Part shown: positions 1 through 8,096 of the stretch, piece by piece
How positions within the stretch are numbered: the stretch's first letter is position 1
How the letters are laid out: every line of letters begins with the position of its first letter
The notes under the pieces: model-generated
What the model saw: only the letters and a program-made list of their open reading frames with translations
Database searches by the model: none
What the model was told of the DNA's origin: nothing
NCBI RefSeq assembly: GCF_900102875.1
Contig: NZ_FNGH01000002.1
Location: 419,538 to 483,537, forward strand
Direction of reading: 5' to 3'
Source of the DNA: Franzmannia pantelleriensis
Lineage (GTDB): Bacteria > Pseudomonadota > Gammaproteobacteria > Pseudomonadales > Halomonadaceae
Length of the DNA: 64,000 nt
Translations under genes and position numbers: made by a program

Positions 1-1087
1 GCAGCGCCGAGCTGTCGAACAGCCGGCGTGCTTCCTCAACCAGCTGTGTGTGGGACTCGATCTTGACGATGCCGCGTGAGAAGGCACCGTCGGGCACCTT
101 GAGCACCATGGGGTAGGTCAGGTCGGCAACCTTGCCGGGCAGTGCGGTGAGATCGTCGCGATGCAGCAGCAGTCCATCGGGGCAGGCGATGTGCTTGGCG
201 CGCAGCAGCGCGTGCAGGTAGACCTTGTTGGTGCAGCGCAGGATCGAACGTGGGTCGTCGATGACCACCAGCCCCTCATGCTCGGCGCGGCGCGCCATGC
301 GGTAGGTGTGATGGTCGAGTGCAGTGGTCTCGCGAATGAACAGTGCATCGAACTCGGCCAGGCGGCCTGCATCGCGGCGGGTGATCAGCGATACATCGAT
401 GCCCAGTCGGCGACCGGCGCGGATGAACTGTTTCAGCGCGCTCTTGTTGCTCGGCGGCAGCGTCTCTTGGGGGGCGACCAGAATAGCCAGGTCGAAGCGA
501 TAGCGTCGCCGTGCCTTGGGAGTGCGCCATATCTTGCGCGAGTGGCGGTTGAGCGCAGTGGCGAACAGGTCCTGCTCGTCTGCGCCCAGCGAGGTTAGCG
601 GCAGCGGCTTGAGTCGGCTCAGTCGCCAGCCATCGCTACGGCGCACGAAGCGCGCCTCGAGTAGCGGGCAGGGCAGACGCTCGAACAGCCGCCGAGCCAG
701 CTTGGCCAGCGCTGCCTCCTGGCACTCGCCGAACATCACCCGTAGCCTCAGTTCATCTCCGCTCAGCGCGCCGCGTCGTGCCAGGTCGCCGAGCAGCGGA
801 GCGAGGCTGTCCAGTTGCAGGTCGATCAGCGCCTTGCGTGACAGTTGATTGAGTGTCTCGACGCTGGGCAGCACGCGCTGGCCGCGGGCTTGGGCCAGCA
901 GCGACACGTAGTAGCCGGTGTCCAGATAGTCGAGCCCGGCGCACAGGTTGATGACATGCGTCGCCGCGTCGTGCTGTGGCGATAGGCGCTCATCGACGAG
1001 GAAGTCTGCCGCACTGATCAGATCGTCGCTGGGGTAATAAGGGCGCCAGTCGGCGGGTTGGTCGACGACGATTCGCAGCGGGCACAT
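1..1087 (-). CDS. RimK-family ATP-grasp protein (partial, C-terminus outside window)
   Basis: I translated this minus-strand frame by hand; it is open from the ATG at 1087 to the window edge (362 codons). It starts MCPLRIVVDQPADW and has the N-terminal region seen before the ATP-grasp fold in RimK-like proteins, then an ATP-grasp part (ILRCTNKVYLHALL, YPMVLKVPDGAFSRGIVKIE) with the nucleotide-binding lysine region. Members ligate an amino acid to a carboxylate using ATP; the substrate here is unknown. It is divergent from the acetyltransferase at 1245, a pairing often seen for this RimK subtype. The last part of the ATP-grasp domain is beyond position 1. Confidence 0.85.
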   Translation of the reverse strand, partial: MCPLRIVVDQPADWRPYYPSDDLISAADFLVDERLSPQHDAATHVINLCAGLDYLDTGYYVSLLAQARGQRVLPSVETLNQLSRKALIDLQLDSLAPLLGDLARRGALSGDELRLRVMFGECQEAALAKLARRLFERLPCPLLEARFVRRSDGWRLSRLKPLPLTSLGADEQDLFATALNRHSRKIWRTPKARRRYRFDLAILVAPQETLPPSNKSALKQFIRAGRRLGIDVSLITRRDAGRLAEFDALFIRETTALDHHTYRMARRAEHEGLVVIDDPRSILRCTNKVYLHALLRAKHIACPDGLLLHRDDLTALPGKVADLTYPMVLKVPDGAFSRGIVKIESHTQLVEEARRLFDSSAL

Positions 1088-1244
1088 GGGCGTGGACTCC
1101 AGACCAGGAGAGATTCGGCGCTAGCATGCGACCAAGATGACGCAGGGACAATAGCGCACCACGGTGAAATAATTTCATGTTGCCCGGCGCTGACACGCGC
1201 CCCTGCGAAAGCCACAATCCGCGCAAACACTACGACACACGATC

Positions 1245-1718
1245 ATGACCACGCATCTGCGCCCGGCGCATCCCTCCGATCTTGACGCCCTCTGCCAGCT
1301 GGAGCACGACTGCTTCGATGGCGACCGCTTCAGCCGACGTCAGCTGGCCCATCTGCTCAAGGGGGCCAACGCGGTGACCCTGCTGGCGGTGGCCGACGCT
1401 GGCGCGCTGCTGGGCTATGGCACGCTGCTGTTGAGGCGTAACAGCCGCCAGGCACGGCTGTATTCGTTCTGCGTACGCCCCGAGGCCCGCGGCGATGGCC
1501 TGGGGCGGCGTCTGCTGGAAGCGCTGGAGACCGAGGCCCGCCGTCGCGAGCTGGCGGCTGTGACCTTGGAGGTGCGCGCCGACAACCGCGTTGCACTGGG
1601 ACTCTACCGCCGCGCCGGTTTCCAGCTGGTGCGTTGGCTCGACGACTACTACGTCGATGGCTGTGCCGCCTGGCAGATGCAGAAGCGCCTCGAGAGCGGT
1701 GCGCGTGAGGCGGGGTAG
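1245..1718 (+). CDS. GNAT-family N-acetyltransferase
   Basis: A 157-residue single-domain acetyltransferase. The acetyl-CoA-binding motif is visible near residues 83-93 (RPEARGDGLGRRLLEAL), followed by the typical VTLEVRADNRVALGLYRRAGF segment of RimI-type enzymes. It should transfer an acetyl group to an amine of a small molecule or protein N-terminus; the substrate cannot be read from sequence. It is transcribed away from the RimK-family gene, with about 157 bp between the start codons, so the two probably share a regulatory region and perhaps a pathway. Confidence 0.85.
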   Translation: MTTHLRPAHPSDLDALCQLEHDCFDGDRFSRRQLAHLLKGANAVTLLAVADAGALLGYGTLLLRRNSRQARLYSFCVRPEARGDGLGRRLLEALETEARRRELAAVTLEVRADNRVALGLYRRAGFQLVRWLDDYYVDGCAAWQMQKRLESGAREAG

Positions 1719-1842
1719 GGGGCAGCCTACCGACGGACCAGCAACGGGCAGTGGCGCTTACTGCGCCAGGCCCTGAGGACGGGTGCAATGCCCGCGGGCC
1801 TGGCTTAGAATCGTCGCCAGTTTTCTCTAAGGAGCCCACGCC

Positions 1843-2328
1843 ATGCCCTCTTTCGATATCGTCTCCGAGTTCGACAAGCACGAAGCCAGCAATGCCGTCG
1901 ATCAGGCCAACCGCGAGATCCAGAACCGCTTCGACTTCAAGGGCGTGGATGCCAGTTTCGAACTCAACGGCGAGGTCGTCTCGCTGCAGGCCGATGTCGA
2001 TTTTCAGCTCAAGCAGATGCTCGACGTGCTGCGCAACAAGCTGATCGCCCGTGGCATTGATGCGCGCTGCATGGAGGAGCAAGACCCGGTGCTGTCTGGC
2101 GTCAAGGCTCGCCAGGACGTCAAGCTCAAGCAGGGCCTGGAGCAGGCTGACAGCAAGGCGATCATCAAGCTGATCAAGGACAGCAAGCTCAAGGTTCAGA
2201 CCCAGATCCAGGGCGACAAGGTCCGCGTCACCGGCAAGAAGCGCGACGACCTGCAGCAGGTCATCGCCCTGTTGAAAGGTGAGCAGGGGCCCGATCTGGC
2301 ATTGCAGTATGATAATTTCCGCGACTGA
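1843..2328 (+). CDS. yajQ: YajQ-family nucleotide-binding protein
   Basis: A 161-residue protein matching the usual YajQ length and landmarks: MPSFDIVSEFDKHEASNAVDQANREI at the start, then the RFDFKGVDASFEL and KVRVTGKKRDDLQQVIALLK segments of the duplicated ferredoxin-like fold. Family members bind nucleotides, and some are reported cyclic di-GMP effectors. An AAGGAG ribosome-binding site precedes the ATG. Its TGA abuts the stop codon of the convergent cobO gene with no base between them, so any terminator must lie inside coding sequence. Confidence 0.93.
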   Translation: MPSFDIVSEFDKHEASNAVDQANREIQNRFDFKGVDASFELNGEVVSLQADVDFQLKQMLDVLRNKLIARGIDARCMEEQDPVLSGVKARQDVKLKQGLEQADSKAIIKLIKDSKLKVQTQIQGDKVRVTGKKRDDLQQVIALLKGEQGPDLALQYDNFRD

Positions 2329-2928
2329 TCAGTAGTCGATGCCGCGGCGCGCCTGCAGCCCACTATTGAAGGCGTGCCGGGTCTCCTGCATGTCGGTGAT
2401 GGTATCGGCCATCGCTAGCAGCTCGCGATGCGCATTGCGCCCAGTGACGATCACCGTCTGCTCCCGCGGGCGATTCTCCAGCGCCGCGCGAACGCTGGCG
2501 ATATCGAGATAGCCGAACTTAAGCATATAGGTGATCTCGTCGAGCACCACCAGATACACATCCGGGTCGGCCAGCATGCGCTCGGCGTCGCGCCAGACCG
2601 CCTGGCACGCCTGGGTGTCCAACTCCCGGTTCTGGGTCTCCCAGGTGAAGCCGGTCGCCATGATTGCTACCTCGAGGTTGCTATCCTCTTCCAGCCGCTG
2701 GCGCTCGCCGCACTCCCATAGCCCCTTGATGAACTGCACCACGCCGACCTTGTAGCCATAGCCCAGCGCACGGGTCACCGTGCCCCAGGCGGCGGTGGTC
2801 TTGCCCTTGCCGTTACCGGTGAACACCAGCAGCTGGCCGCGCTGCTCGGTGGCCTGGGCCACCTTGTCATCGACATGGTTCTTGAGTTTTTGCATCGACG
2901 TCTGATGGCGCGCCTGGCGGTCGCTCAT
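2329..2928 (-). CDS. cobO: Cob(I)yrinic acid a,c-diamide adenosyltransferase
   Basis: CobO/BtuR transfers the 5'-deoxyadenosyl group of ATP to reduced corrinoids, forming the Co-C bond of adenosylcobalamin precursors, in the cytoplasm. The P-loop TGNGKGKTTAAWGTVTRALGYG (about residues 38-59) and the VYLVVLDEITYMLKFG segment are diagnostic. I place the start at 2928 (MSDRQARHQ, 199 aa) because AGGAG lies 5 bases upstream; the ATG 18 bases further out lacks a site. It is about 31 kb from the main cobalamin locus and has no visible riboswitch. Confidence 0.93.
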   Translation of the reverse strand: MSDRQARHQTSMQKLKNHVDDKVAQATEQRGQLLVFTGNGKGKTTAAWGTVTRALGYGYKVGVVQFIKGLWECGERQRLEEDSNLEVAIMATGFTWETQNRELDTQACQAVWRDAERMLADPDVYLVVLDEITYMLKFGYLDIASVRAALENRPREQTVIVTGRNAHRELLAMADTITDMQETRHAFNSGLQARRGIDY

Positions 2929-3129
2929 GGTGGCTCCTGATGGCAAAAGGGAATCGCTAAAGCCTACGGCAGTCAGGCTCGTACGTCAGCCGTTGATGAA
3001 ACGATGCTCATCATGGTGCATGGAACTCATGCCTTGGCACCGTGATTGCCCGCTGCTTCGAATGACGCCAAAACCCACGCTTCTCGTTTTTACATCACCA
3101 CATTGATTTTATAAATAGAAATCGATTTT

Positions 3130-3145
3130 TGGCACGCTCTATGCA
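3130..3145 (+). promoter_or_regulatory. Sigma-54 (RpoN) promoter of the ABC-amidase operon
   Basis: TGGCACG-CTCT-ATGCA lies here, against the consensus TGGCACG-N4-TTGCW. The invariant GG (3131-3132) and GC (3143-3144) are separated by exactly 10 bases. The predicted transcript start is near 3156, which leaves a short leader before the ATG at 3183 and excludes the TTG at 3129 as a start codon. Upstream, TGGTGCA (3014-3020) and GGCACC (3036-3041) resemble NtrC half-sites but do not form a clean palindrome. The promoter suggests control by nitrogen limitation. Confidence 0.8.
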
Positions 3146-3182
3146 GCGTCTGCTTGACTCAGGTATCCCAAAGGATCAAGCG

Positions 3183-4028
3183 ATGAATGCATCAATGGCC
3201 GCCTCCGTCACCCAAGCAGCCCCGCGTGGTGCGCAGGGCGTGCAGCGCCACAGCGTCATCACTCTCGATGGCATCAAGAAGACCTTCAGTAGCCCGGGTG
3301 CCGACGCCATCGAGGTGATCGAAGACATCAGCCTCGATATCAAGCAAGAAGAATTCGTCAGCATCGTGGGCCCCAGCGGTTGTGGCAAGAGCACCATGTT
3401 CAACATCATTGCCAGCCTGCTGGAGCCTAGCGATGGCAGTATCACGCTGCGCGGCAGCGACCCCAAATGCGGCGCACGGGTCGGCTACATGCTGCAGCGT
3501 GACCTGCTTTTTCCGTGGCGCACCATCATCGACAACGTCTGCCTGGGCCTCGAGATTCAGGGCGTGCGCAAGGCTCGCCGCTATGAAATGGCGCGCGACC
3601 AGCTGACACGCTACGGCCTGGCCGATTTTGCCGATCAATACCCCAATACCCTCTCCGGCGGCATGCGTCAGCGGGTGGCATTGATCCGCACCTTGATCAC
3701 CGATCCCGACCTCATCCTGCTGGATGAGCCGTTCTCGGCACTCGACTACCAGACTCGGCTGGTGCTCGAGGAGGAGATCGTTTCGATCCTCAAGGAGCAC
3801 CACAAGACGGTGGTCTTGATCACTCATGACATCGGCGAAGCGATTGCCATGTCGGATCGTGTCGCGGTGATGACCCAGCGTCCTACCTCGGTAAAGAAGA
3901 TCTATGACGTGGGCCTTTCCCGCGAACTGGGGTCATGTCTCAAGGCGCGCAGCGACGCCCGCTACCAGGGTTTCTTCGACAGCATCTGGGACGACCTGGA
4001 CATTCAGATCGCCGGAGGTGAGTCATGA
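3183..4028 (+). CDS. NitT/TauT-type ABC transporter, ATP-binding protein
   Basis: A 281-residue ABC ATPase. Walker A is GPSGCGKST, the Q-loop lies in GYMLQRDLLFPWRT, the signature is LSGGMRQRVALIRTL, Walker B is LILLDEPFSALD and the switch histidine is in LITHD. The MLQRDLLFPW Q-loop is typical of the nitrate/sulfonate/taurine/pyrimidine-precursor subgroup (SsuB, TauB, ThiZ). I chose the ATG at 3183, 7 bases after AAAGGA; an upstream TTG in frame falls inside the sigma-54 promoter. It overlaps the permease gene by 4 bases (ATGA). Confidence 0.93.
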   Translation: MNASMAASVTQAAPRGAQGVQRHSVITLDGIKKTFSSPGADAIEVIEDISLDIKQEEFVSIVGPSGCGKSTMFNIIASLLEPSDGSITLRGSDPKCGARVGYMLQRDLLFPWRTIIDNVCLGLEIQGVRKARRYEMARDQLTRYGLADFADQYPNTLSGGMRQRVALIRTLITDPDLILLDEPFSALDYQTRLVLEEEIVSILKEHHKTVVLITHDIGEAIAMSDRVAVMTQRPTSVKKIYDVGLSRELGSCLKARSDARYQGFFDSIWDDLDIQIAGGES

Positions 4029-4861
4029 GCGAGGCACAGCTGCACACCCATGTGATTCGCGCCGGCAGCGTCAAGGAGAACGACGAACAGCTGGCTGGCA
4101 ACACGCTGCTGACCGACAACCTGTGGCGTGGCGCCGGGCTGGCGCTGGTCATCATCCTATGGCAAATCGGGGTCAACGTCGGTTGGATCAACCCCTTCCT
4201 AATGGGCTCGCCGGTGGGGATTGCCGGTGAAGCCTGGCGGCTGATTCAGTCCGGGCAGCTGCTCAACGATACCATTGCCACCGTCTATGCCACCGTGGTG
4301 GGCTTCCTGGCGGGGAGTATTCTAGGCTCCATCTGCGGCTTGCTGCTGTGGTTCTCCCGCAGCGTGGCACGCATCATCGATCCGTTCATGGTCGCTCTCA
4401 ATGGCCTGCCCAAGATCGCCCTGGCGCCGATGATCATCATCTGGTTCGGCTCTGGAATGTTCTCCAAGATCATGCTGGCGTTCGTTGCCACCTTCGTGGT
4501 CGCGCTGCTCTCCGCCTACCAGGGTACCCACCAGATCGATCGCAACCTGATCAACCTGATGCGCTCATTGGGCGCCAGCCGGCGTGAAGTGTTTACCAAG
4601 GTGGTCGCGCCGGCCACGCTGCCATGGATCATCTCCGCCTTCCGCTTGAATATCGGTTTCGCCCTGATCGCCGAGATTGGCGGTGAGTTCATCTCCTCCG
4701 ACCGTGGCCTGGGTCGCATGATCTTCGTCGCCGGCAACCTGTTCAATCTCAACGTCGTCTGGGTCGGGGTCATCATGCTGATGATCGTGGCCATCGTGCT
4801 CTACGTGATTGTCTCTCAGGTCGAGAAGCGCTTATTGCCGTGGGAGAAAGGGCATAAATAG
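4025..4861 (+). CDS. NitT/TauT-type ABC transporter, permease
   Basis: A 278-residue inner-membrane permease with about six hydrophobic segments. The EAA-type cytoplasmic loop (LINLMRSLGASRREVFTKVVAPATLPWIISAFRLNIG, about residues 177-212) contacts the ATPase. The N-terminal ~35 residues are polar and precede the first membrane span. This belongs to the BPD_transp_1 family of the SsuC/TauC/ThiX group. It is coupled by an ATGA overlap to the ATPase gene and followed after 75 bases by the binding-protein gene. Confidence 0.92.
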   Translation: MSEAQLHTHVIRAGSVKENDEQLAGNTLLTDNLWRGAGLALVIILWQIGVNVGWINPFLMGSPVGIAGEAWRLIQSGQLLNDTIATVYATVVGFLAGSILGSICGLLLWFSRSVARIIDPFMVALNGLPKIALAPMIIIWFGSGMFSKIMLAFVATFVVALLSAYQGTHQIDRNLINLMRSLGASRREVFTKVVAPATLPWIISAFRLNIGFALIAEIGGEFISSDRGLGRMIFVAGNLFNLNVVWVGVIMLMIVAIVLYVIVSQVEKRLLPWEKGHK

Positions 4862-4936
4862 CACCACAATGACGCGTTACTAGCGAAGCAGCATCGAGTG
4901 AGCACCACCACCAATAACCACAAGAGGCACTGCACG

Positions 4937-5917
4937 ATGAACATCACTTCAACCTACAAGCGTATCGCCTTCGGCGCCGGCCTGCTGGCACTGGGAGCAT
5001 CGGCGCATACCCAGGCCGATGACATGGATACCATTCTGATCAACGAAGCCTTCCATTCGCTGCTCTATCTGCCGGTCTATGTGGCCAAGCACGAGGGCCT
5101 GTTCAACGCACACAACATCGATGTACCGGTGGTGCGCTCGGCGGGGTCGGGACCGGCGGCGCTGGCCTCGGTACTGTCCGGCGAGTCGCAGTTCTCGGTA
5201 CATGGCCCGGAGCATGTCGGCTTCGCCCAGGAGCAGGGTGGCAGCGGCAAGGCGATCAGCGCGGTGGCCAACAGCGCCCCGGTGTGGGTGCTGGCGCATC
5301 CCGATCTCGACTACTCGTCGCCGGCCGACCTCCAAGGCAAGGAGGTGGTGGTAGGTCTGGCGCCGGGCACATCGAACACCCTGATCAAGCGCCTGATCGA
5401 GGATGCCGGCCTCAATGGTGAGGTCTCCCTCACCGAGGTGCAGAATGGCTCTGAGCTCGGCCCGGTGCTCTCCGGACGCGGCGATATCGCGGTGGCCTAT
5501 CAGCCGCAGGTCGAGCAGGGTATCTCCCAGGGCCTGGAGATCATTCACGCCTTCACCGACGACTATCCCGAGTATGCCTTCTCGACCATCAATACCTCCC
5601 AGGAGATGATCGACGACAACCCCGATCTGGTGATGCGCTTCGTCAGCGCCATCAACGACTCGCTGGCGCTGATCCACTCCGACGCCGATACTGCCAAGGC
5701 GGTGGCGCGCATGGAGTTCGGTGACCTGCAGGGCGACGTGGTGGACGCCGCGGTACAGCGCATGATCGACAATAACGTCTATCCCGAGAGCGTGATGATC
5801 ACCGAAGATGCCTTCACCAACGCCATCGAGATGCAGCAGTTCGTCGGCAATATCCAGGGCGAGATGTACTACGACGATATCGTCGACGCCTCCTTTGCCA
5901 GCGAGGTCGTCCAATAA
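4937..5917 (+). CDS. NitT/TauT-type ABC transporter, periplasmic substrate-binding protein
   Basis: A 326-residue protein with a signal peptide (MNITSTYKRIAFGAGLLALG..., cleavage near HTQA-DD). It then has the SsuA/ThiY/NMT1-like fold, recognisable from NEAFHSLLYLPVYVAKHEGLF and PGTSNTLIKRLIEDAGL. The ATG at 4937 follows AGAGG by 9 bases; a GTG 39 bases upstream would put a polar tail before the signal. Ligands of the family include sulfonates, nitrate, urea-like compounds and thiamine precursors. The amidase downstream suggests an amide or related nitrogen compound, which is inference. Confidence 0.9.
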   Translation: MNITSTYKRIAFGAGLLALGASAHTQADDMDTILINEAFHSLLYLPVYVAKHEGLFNAHNIDVPVVRSAGSGPAALASVLSGESQFSVHGPEHVGFAQEQGGSGKAISAVANSAPVWVLAHPDLDYSSPADLQGKEVVVGLAPGTSNTLIKRLIEDAGLNGEVSLTEVQNGSELGPVLSGRGDIAVAYQPQVEQGISQGLEIIHAFTDDYPEYAFSTINTSQEMIDDNPDLVMRFVSAINDSLALIHSDADTAKAVARMEFGDLQGDVVDAAVQRMIDNNVYPESVMITEDAFTNAIEMQQFVGNIQGEMYYDDIVDASFASEVVQ

Positions 5918-5938
5918 GCGCTCTGGCAGCGTATCCTC

Positions 5939-5963
5939 GGATGGGACCCCCGGGGTCCCATCC
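5939..5963 (+). terminator. Strong intercistronic hairpin after the binding-protein gene
   Basis: GGATGGGACCC and GGGTCCCATCC form an 11-bp perfect stem with a 3-base loop, 21 bases after the binding-protein stop codon. No T-run follows, so it is more likely an mRNA 3'-end stabiliser or partial attenuator than a full terminator. That would help keep the binding protein in excess over the downstream products. Confidence 0.6.
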
Positions 5964-5989
5964 GTCATGGTGTCTGGAGCGAGGTTCGA

Positions 5990-6778
5990 ATGCTGTCTGC
6001 GCTGCTGTTCTTCTGCCTGGTGGGTGCCGTGGCCGGCATGATCGCCGGGTTGTTCGGTATTGGTGGGGGTGTGGTGATCGTGCCGGCGCTGATCGTGGCG
6101 CTCAATCAGCAGGGTATCGATCCTGGCATTGTCATCCACCTCGCCATCGGTACCTCGCTGGCGATCATCACCGTGACCGGCGCCTCTTCGGCGCTGGGAC
6201 ACTGGCAGAAGGGTGCCGTGGTGATCGACCTGCTCAAGCGCATGCTGCCTGGACTGGTGGTCGGCGCGGTGCTGGGGGGATTGATTGCCGACCAACTGCG
6301 CGCCGAGTTGCTGGAGCGCTATTTCGGTATCTTCATGCTGCTGCTGGCGCTGCGTATGTTGCTGGCCAGGCCACCCAAGCCGGGACGGCAGCCGGCCGGC
6401 ATGCCGGCGATGTTCGCAGCGAGTACTCTGATCGGCACCTTCTCGGCGCTGTTTGGCATCGGCGGCGGGGTGCTCAGCGTGCCCTGGCTGGCCCGCAGCG
6501 GTGCGACGCTGGCACGTGCCATTGGCACCTCGGCGGCCTGTGGCCTGCCCATCGCAGCGGTGGGCGCGGCGACCTTCATGATCACCGGCCAGGGTCAGGC
6601 CAGCCTGCCGGCGTACAGCACGGGTTACCTCTACTGGCCGGCTTTCCTTGGCATTGCGCTGTTCAGCGTGCCTTGCGCCCGCGTCGGCGTGCGGCTCGCC
6701 CACCACCTCTCGCCGCGGCTGCTCAGGCGGCTATTTGCACTGTTGATGCTGCTGGTTGGTCTGAAACTGATTGTCTGA
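5990..6778 (+). CDS. TSUP (TauE/SafE) family membrane permease
   Basis: A 262-residue, very hydrophobic protein with about eight membrane spans and the duplicated glycine-rich motif of the family: GLFGIGGGVVIVPALI near residues 19-34 and ALFGIGGGVLSVPWL near 157-171. TSUP proteins move sulfite, sulfoacetate or other small organic anions across the inner membrane. It lies between the ABC genes and the amidase in the same direction, so it may export an acid or sulfur product of the imported compound, or provide a second uptake route. The substrate is unknown. Confidence 0.88.
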   Translation: MLSALLFFCLVGAVAGMIAGLFGIGGGVVIVPALIVALNQQGIDPGIVIHLAIGTSLAIITVTGASSALGHWQKGAVVIDLLKRMLPGLVVGAVLGGLIADQLRAELLERYFGIFMLLLALRMLLARPPKPGRQPAGMPAMFAASTLIGTFSALFGIGGGVLSVPWLARSGATLARAIGTSAACGLPIAAVGAATFMITGQGQASLPAYSTGYLYWPAFLGIALFSVPCARVGVRLAHHLSPRLLRRLFALLMLLVGLKLIV

Positions 6779-6806
6779 GTGCCCCCGACCCAAGGAGACA
6801 AAACAC

Positions 6807-8075
6807 GTGAATCACGACATGACTATCGACGCCTATCAGGCCGCCCTGGCCGAGGGCCGCGCCAAGCCGCTCGACTGGTGGCATGCTTGTACCCTGCGCA
6901 TCGCTCAACGCGAACCCGAGGTGCAAGCCTGGGAGGCCCTGGCCGAGGAGCAGCCGGCGCTGGATGCGCAGCTGGCTGGGCGGTCGCTCTACGGTGTCCC
7001 CGTGGGGCTAAAGGATCTGATCGACACCGTCGATTTGCCCACTCGCTGGGGCACCCGCGGTTATCTGGAGGCCCGCTCATCGCTGATCGATGCCGCCCTG
7101 GTCACGCTGCTCAAGGAGCAGGGCGCGCTGGTCATGGGCAAGACGGTCTCCACCGAGTTCGCCTATTTCACCCCCGGCAAGACCCATAACCCCCACGATC
7201 TCACCCGCACGCCCGGTGGCTCCTCCAGCGGCTCGGCGGCAGCGGTGGCCGACGGCATGGTGCCGCTGGCCTTCGGCACCCAGACTGCCGGTAGCATGAT
7301 TCGTCCGGCCAGCTTCTGCGGGGTGTTCGGTTTCAAGCCCACCTTCGACACCGTGAGCGCCGCCGGGGTCAAATCCTTTGCGCCGTCGCTGGATACTCTG
7401 GGCTGGTTCGCGCGACACATCGAGGATATCTGCACCACCTTCTCGGCGCTGACCCGTGCCCCGCGGATCATGCCGCTGGAGAGCCTCGCTGGGGTGCGGG
7501 TCGGCGTGCGCAGCCTGCCGGGAGACGTCGCGCTGGACGACGACGTCGAACAGGCCCTGGCCCATGCCCAGTCGCGTCTCGAGCAGGCCGGCGCAACGCT
7601 GGTGCCGCTGGACCTGGATGCGCGCTACGAAGTGCTGGTCGAACACCAGAAGGTGGTCATGGCCTATGAGGCCGCCCAGACCCTGGCCAGCGAGTACGCG
7701 CGCTTCGCCGAGCAGATGGGTCCCAAGCTGGTCGAGCTGCTCGAGGAGGGCAGAGCCATCAGCCACGCCCGCTATCTCGAAGCGCGCCGAGCCACCAATG
7801 CCATGCAGCAGGCGCTGAGCGGCGTGTTCGATGAGCAGGTCGACGTGATTCTCGCCGCCAGCGCCGCCGGGGTGGCGCCGGAAGGTATCGATGCCACCGG
7901 CGACCCGCTCTACTGCCGCGCCTGGACGCTGCTCGGCGTGCCGTGCCTCAACCTGCCGCTCAGTCACGGCACGGCGGATATGCCGGTGGGCGTACAGCTG
8001 GTAGCGGACCGCTGGCAGGACCAGCGACTGCTGCAGATCGCCCGCACCCTGATGAACCAGGAGGTGCCCGCATGA
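6807..8075 (+). CDS. Amidase-signature-family hydrolase
   Basis: A 422-residue cytoplasmic amidase. The Ser-cisSer-Lys triad is visible: Lys in GVPVGLKDLID (about residue 69) and the serines in the Gly/Ser-rich signature TPGGSSSGSAAAVADGMVPLAFGTQTAGSMIRPASFCGVFGFKPT (about 136-180). It should release ammonia or an amine from an amide or carbamate, fitting the sigma-54 promoter of the operon. The GTG at 6807 follows AAGGAG by 9 bases and is preferred to the ATG at 6819. An AGGAGG precedes another ATG overlapping its stop (8072), but the frame beyond is only antisense to the next gene. Confidence 0.9.
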   Translation: MNHDMTIDAYQAALAEGRAKPLDWWHACTLRIAQREPEVQAWEALAEEQPALDAQLAGRSLYGVPVGLKDLIDTVDLPTRWGTRGYLEARSSLIDAALVTLLKEQGALVMGKTVSTEFAYFTPGKTHNPHDLTRTPGGSSSGSAAAVADGMVPLAFGTQTAGSMIRPASFCGVFGFKPTFDTVSAAGVKSFAPSLDTLGWFARHIEDICTTFSALTRAPRIMPLESLAGVRVGVRSLPGDVALDDDVEQALAHAQSRLEQAGATLVPLDLDARYEVLVEHQKVVMAYEAAQTLASEYARFAEQMGPKLVELLEEGRAISHARYLEARRATNAMQQALSGVFDEQVDVILAASAAGVAPEGIDATGDPLYCRAWTLLGVPCLNLPLSHGTADMPVGVQLVADRWQDQRLLQIARTLMNQEVPA

Positions 8076-8096
8076 GCCAAGCACTACGTGGCGTGG

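Noticed and set aside
3014..3041. NtrC enhancer site upstream of the sigma-54 promoter
   Set aside because: TGGTGCA and GGCACC half-sites exist but the spacing does not form the usual palindrome, so I did not list it as a feature.
4949..6706. 585-codon open frame on the minus strand opposite the binding-protein and TSUP genes
   Set aside because: It crosses two clear plus-strand genes and the hairpin between them, and has no recognisable domain; it is a shadow of codon bias.
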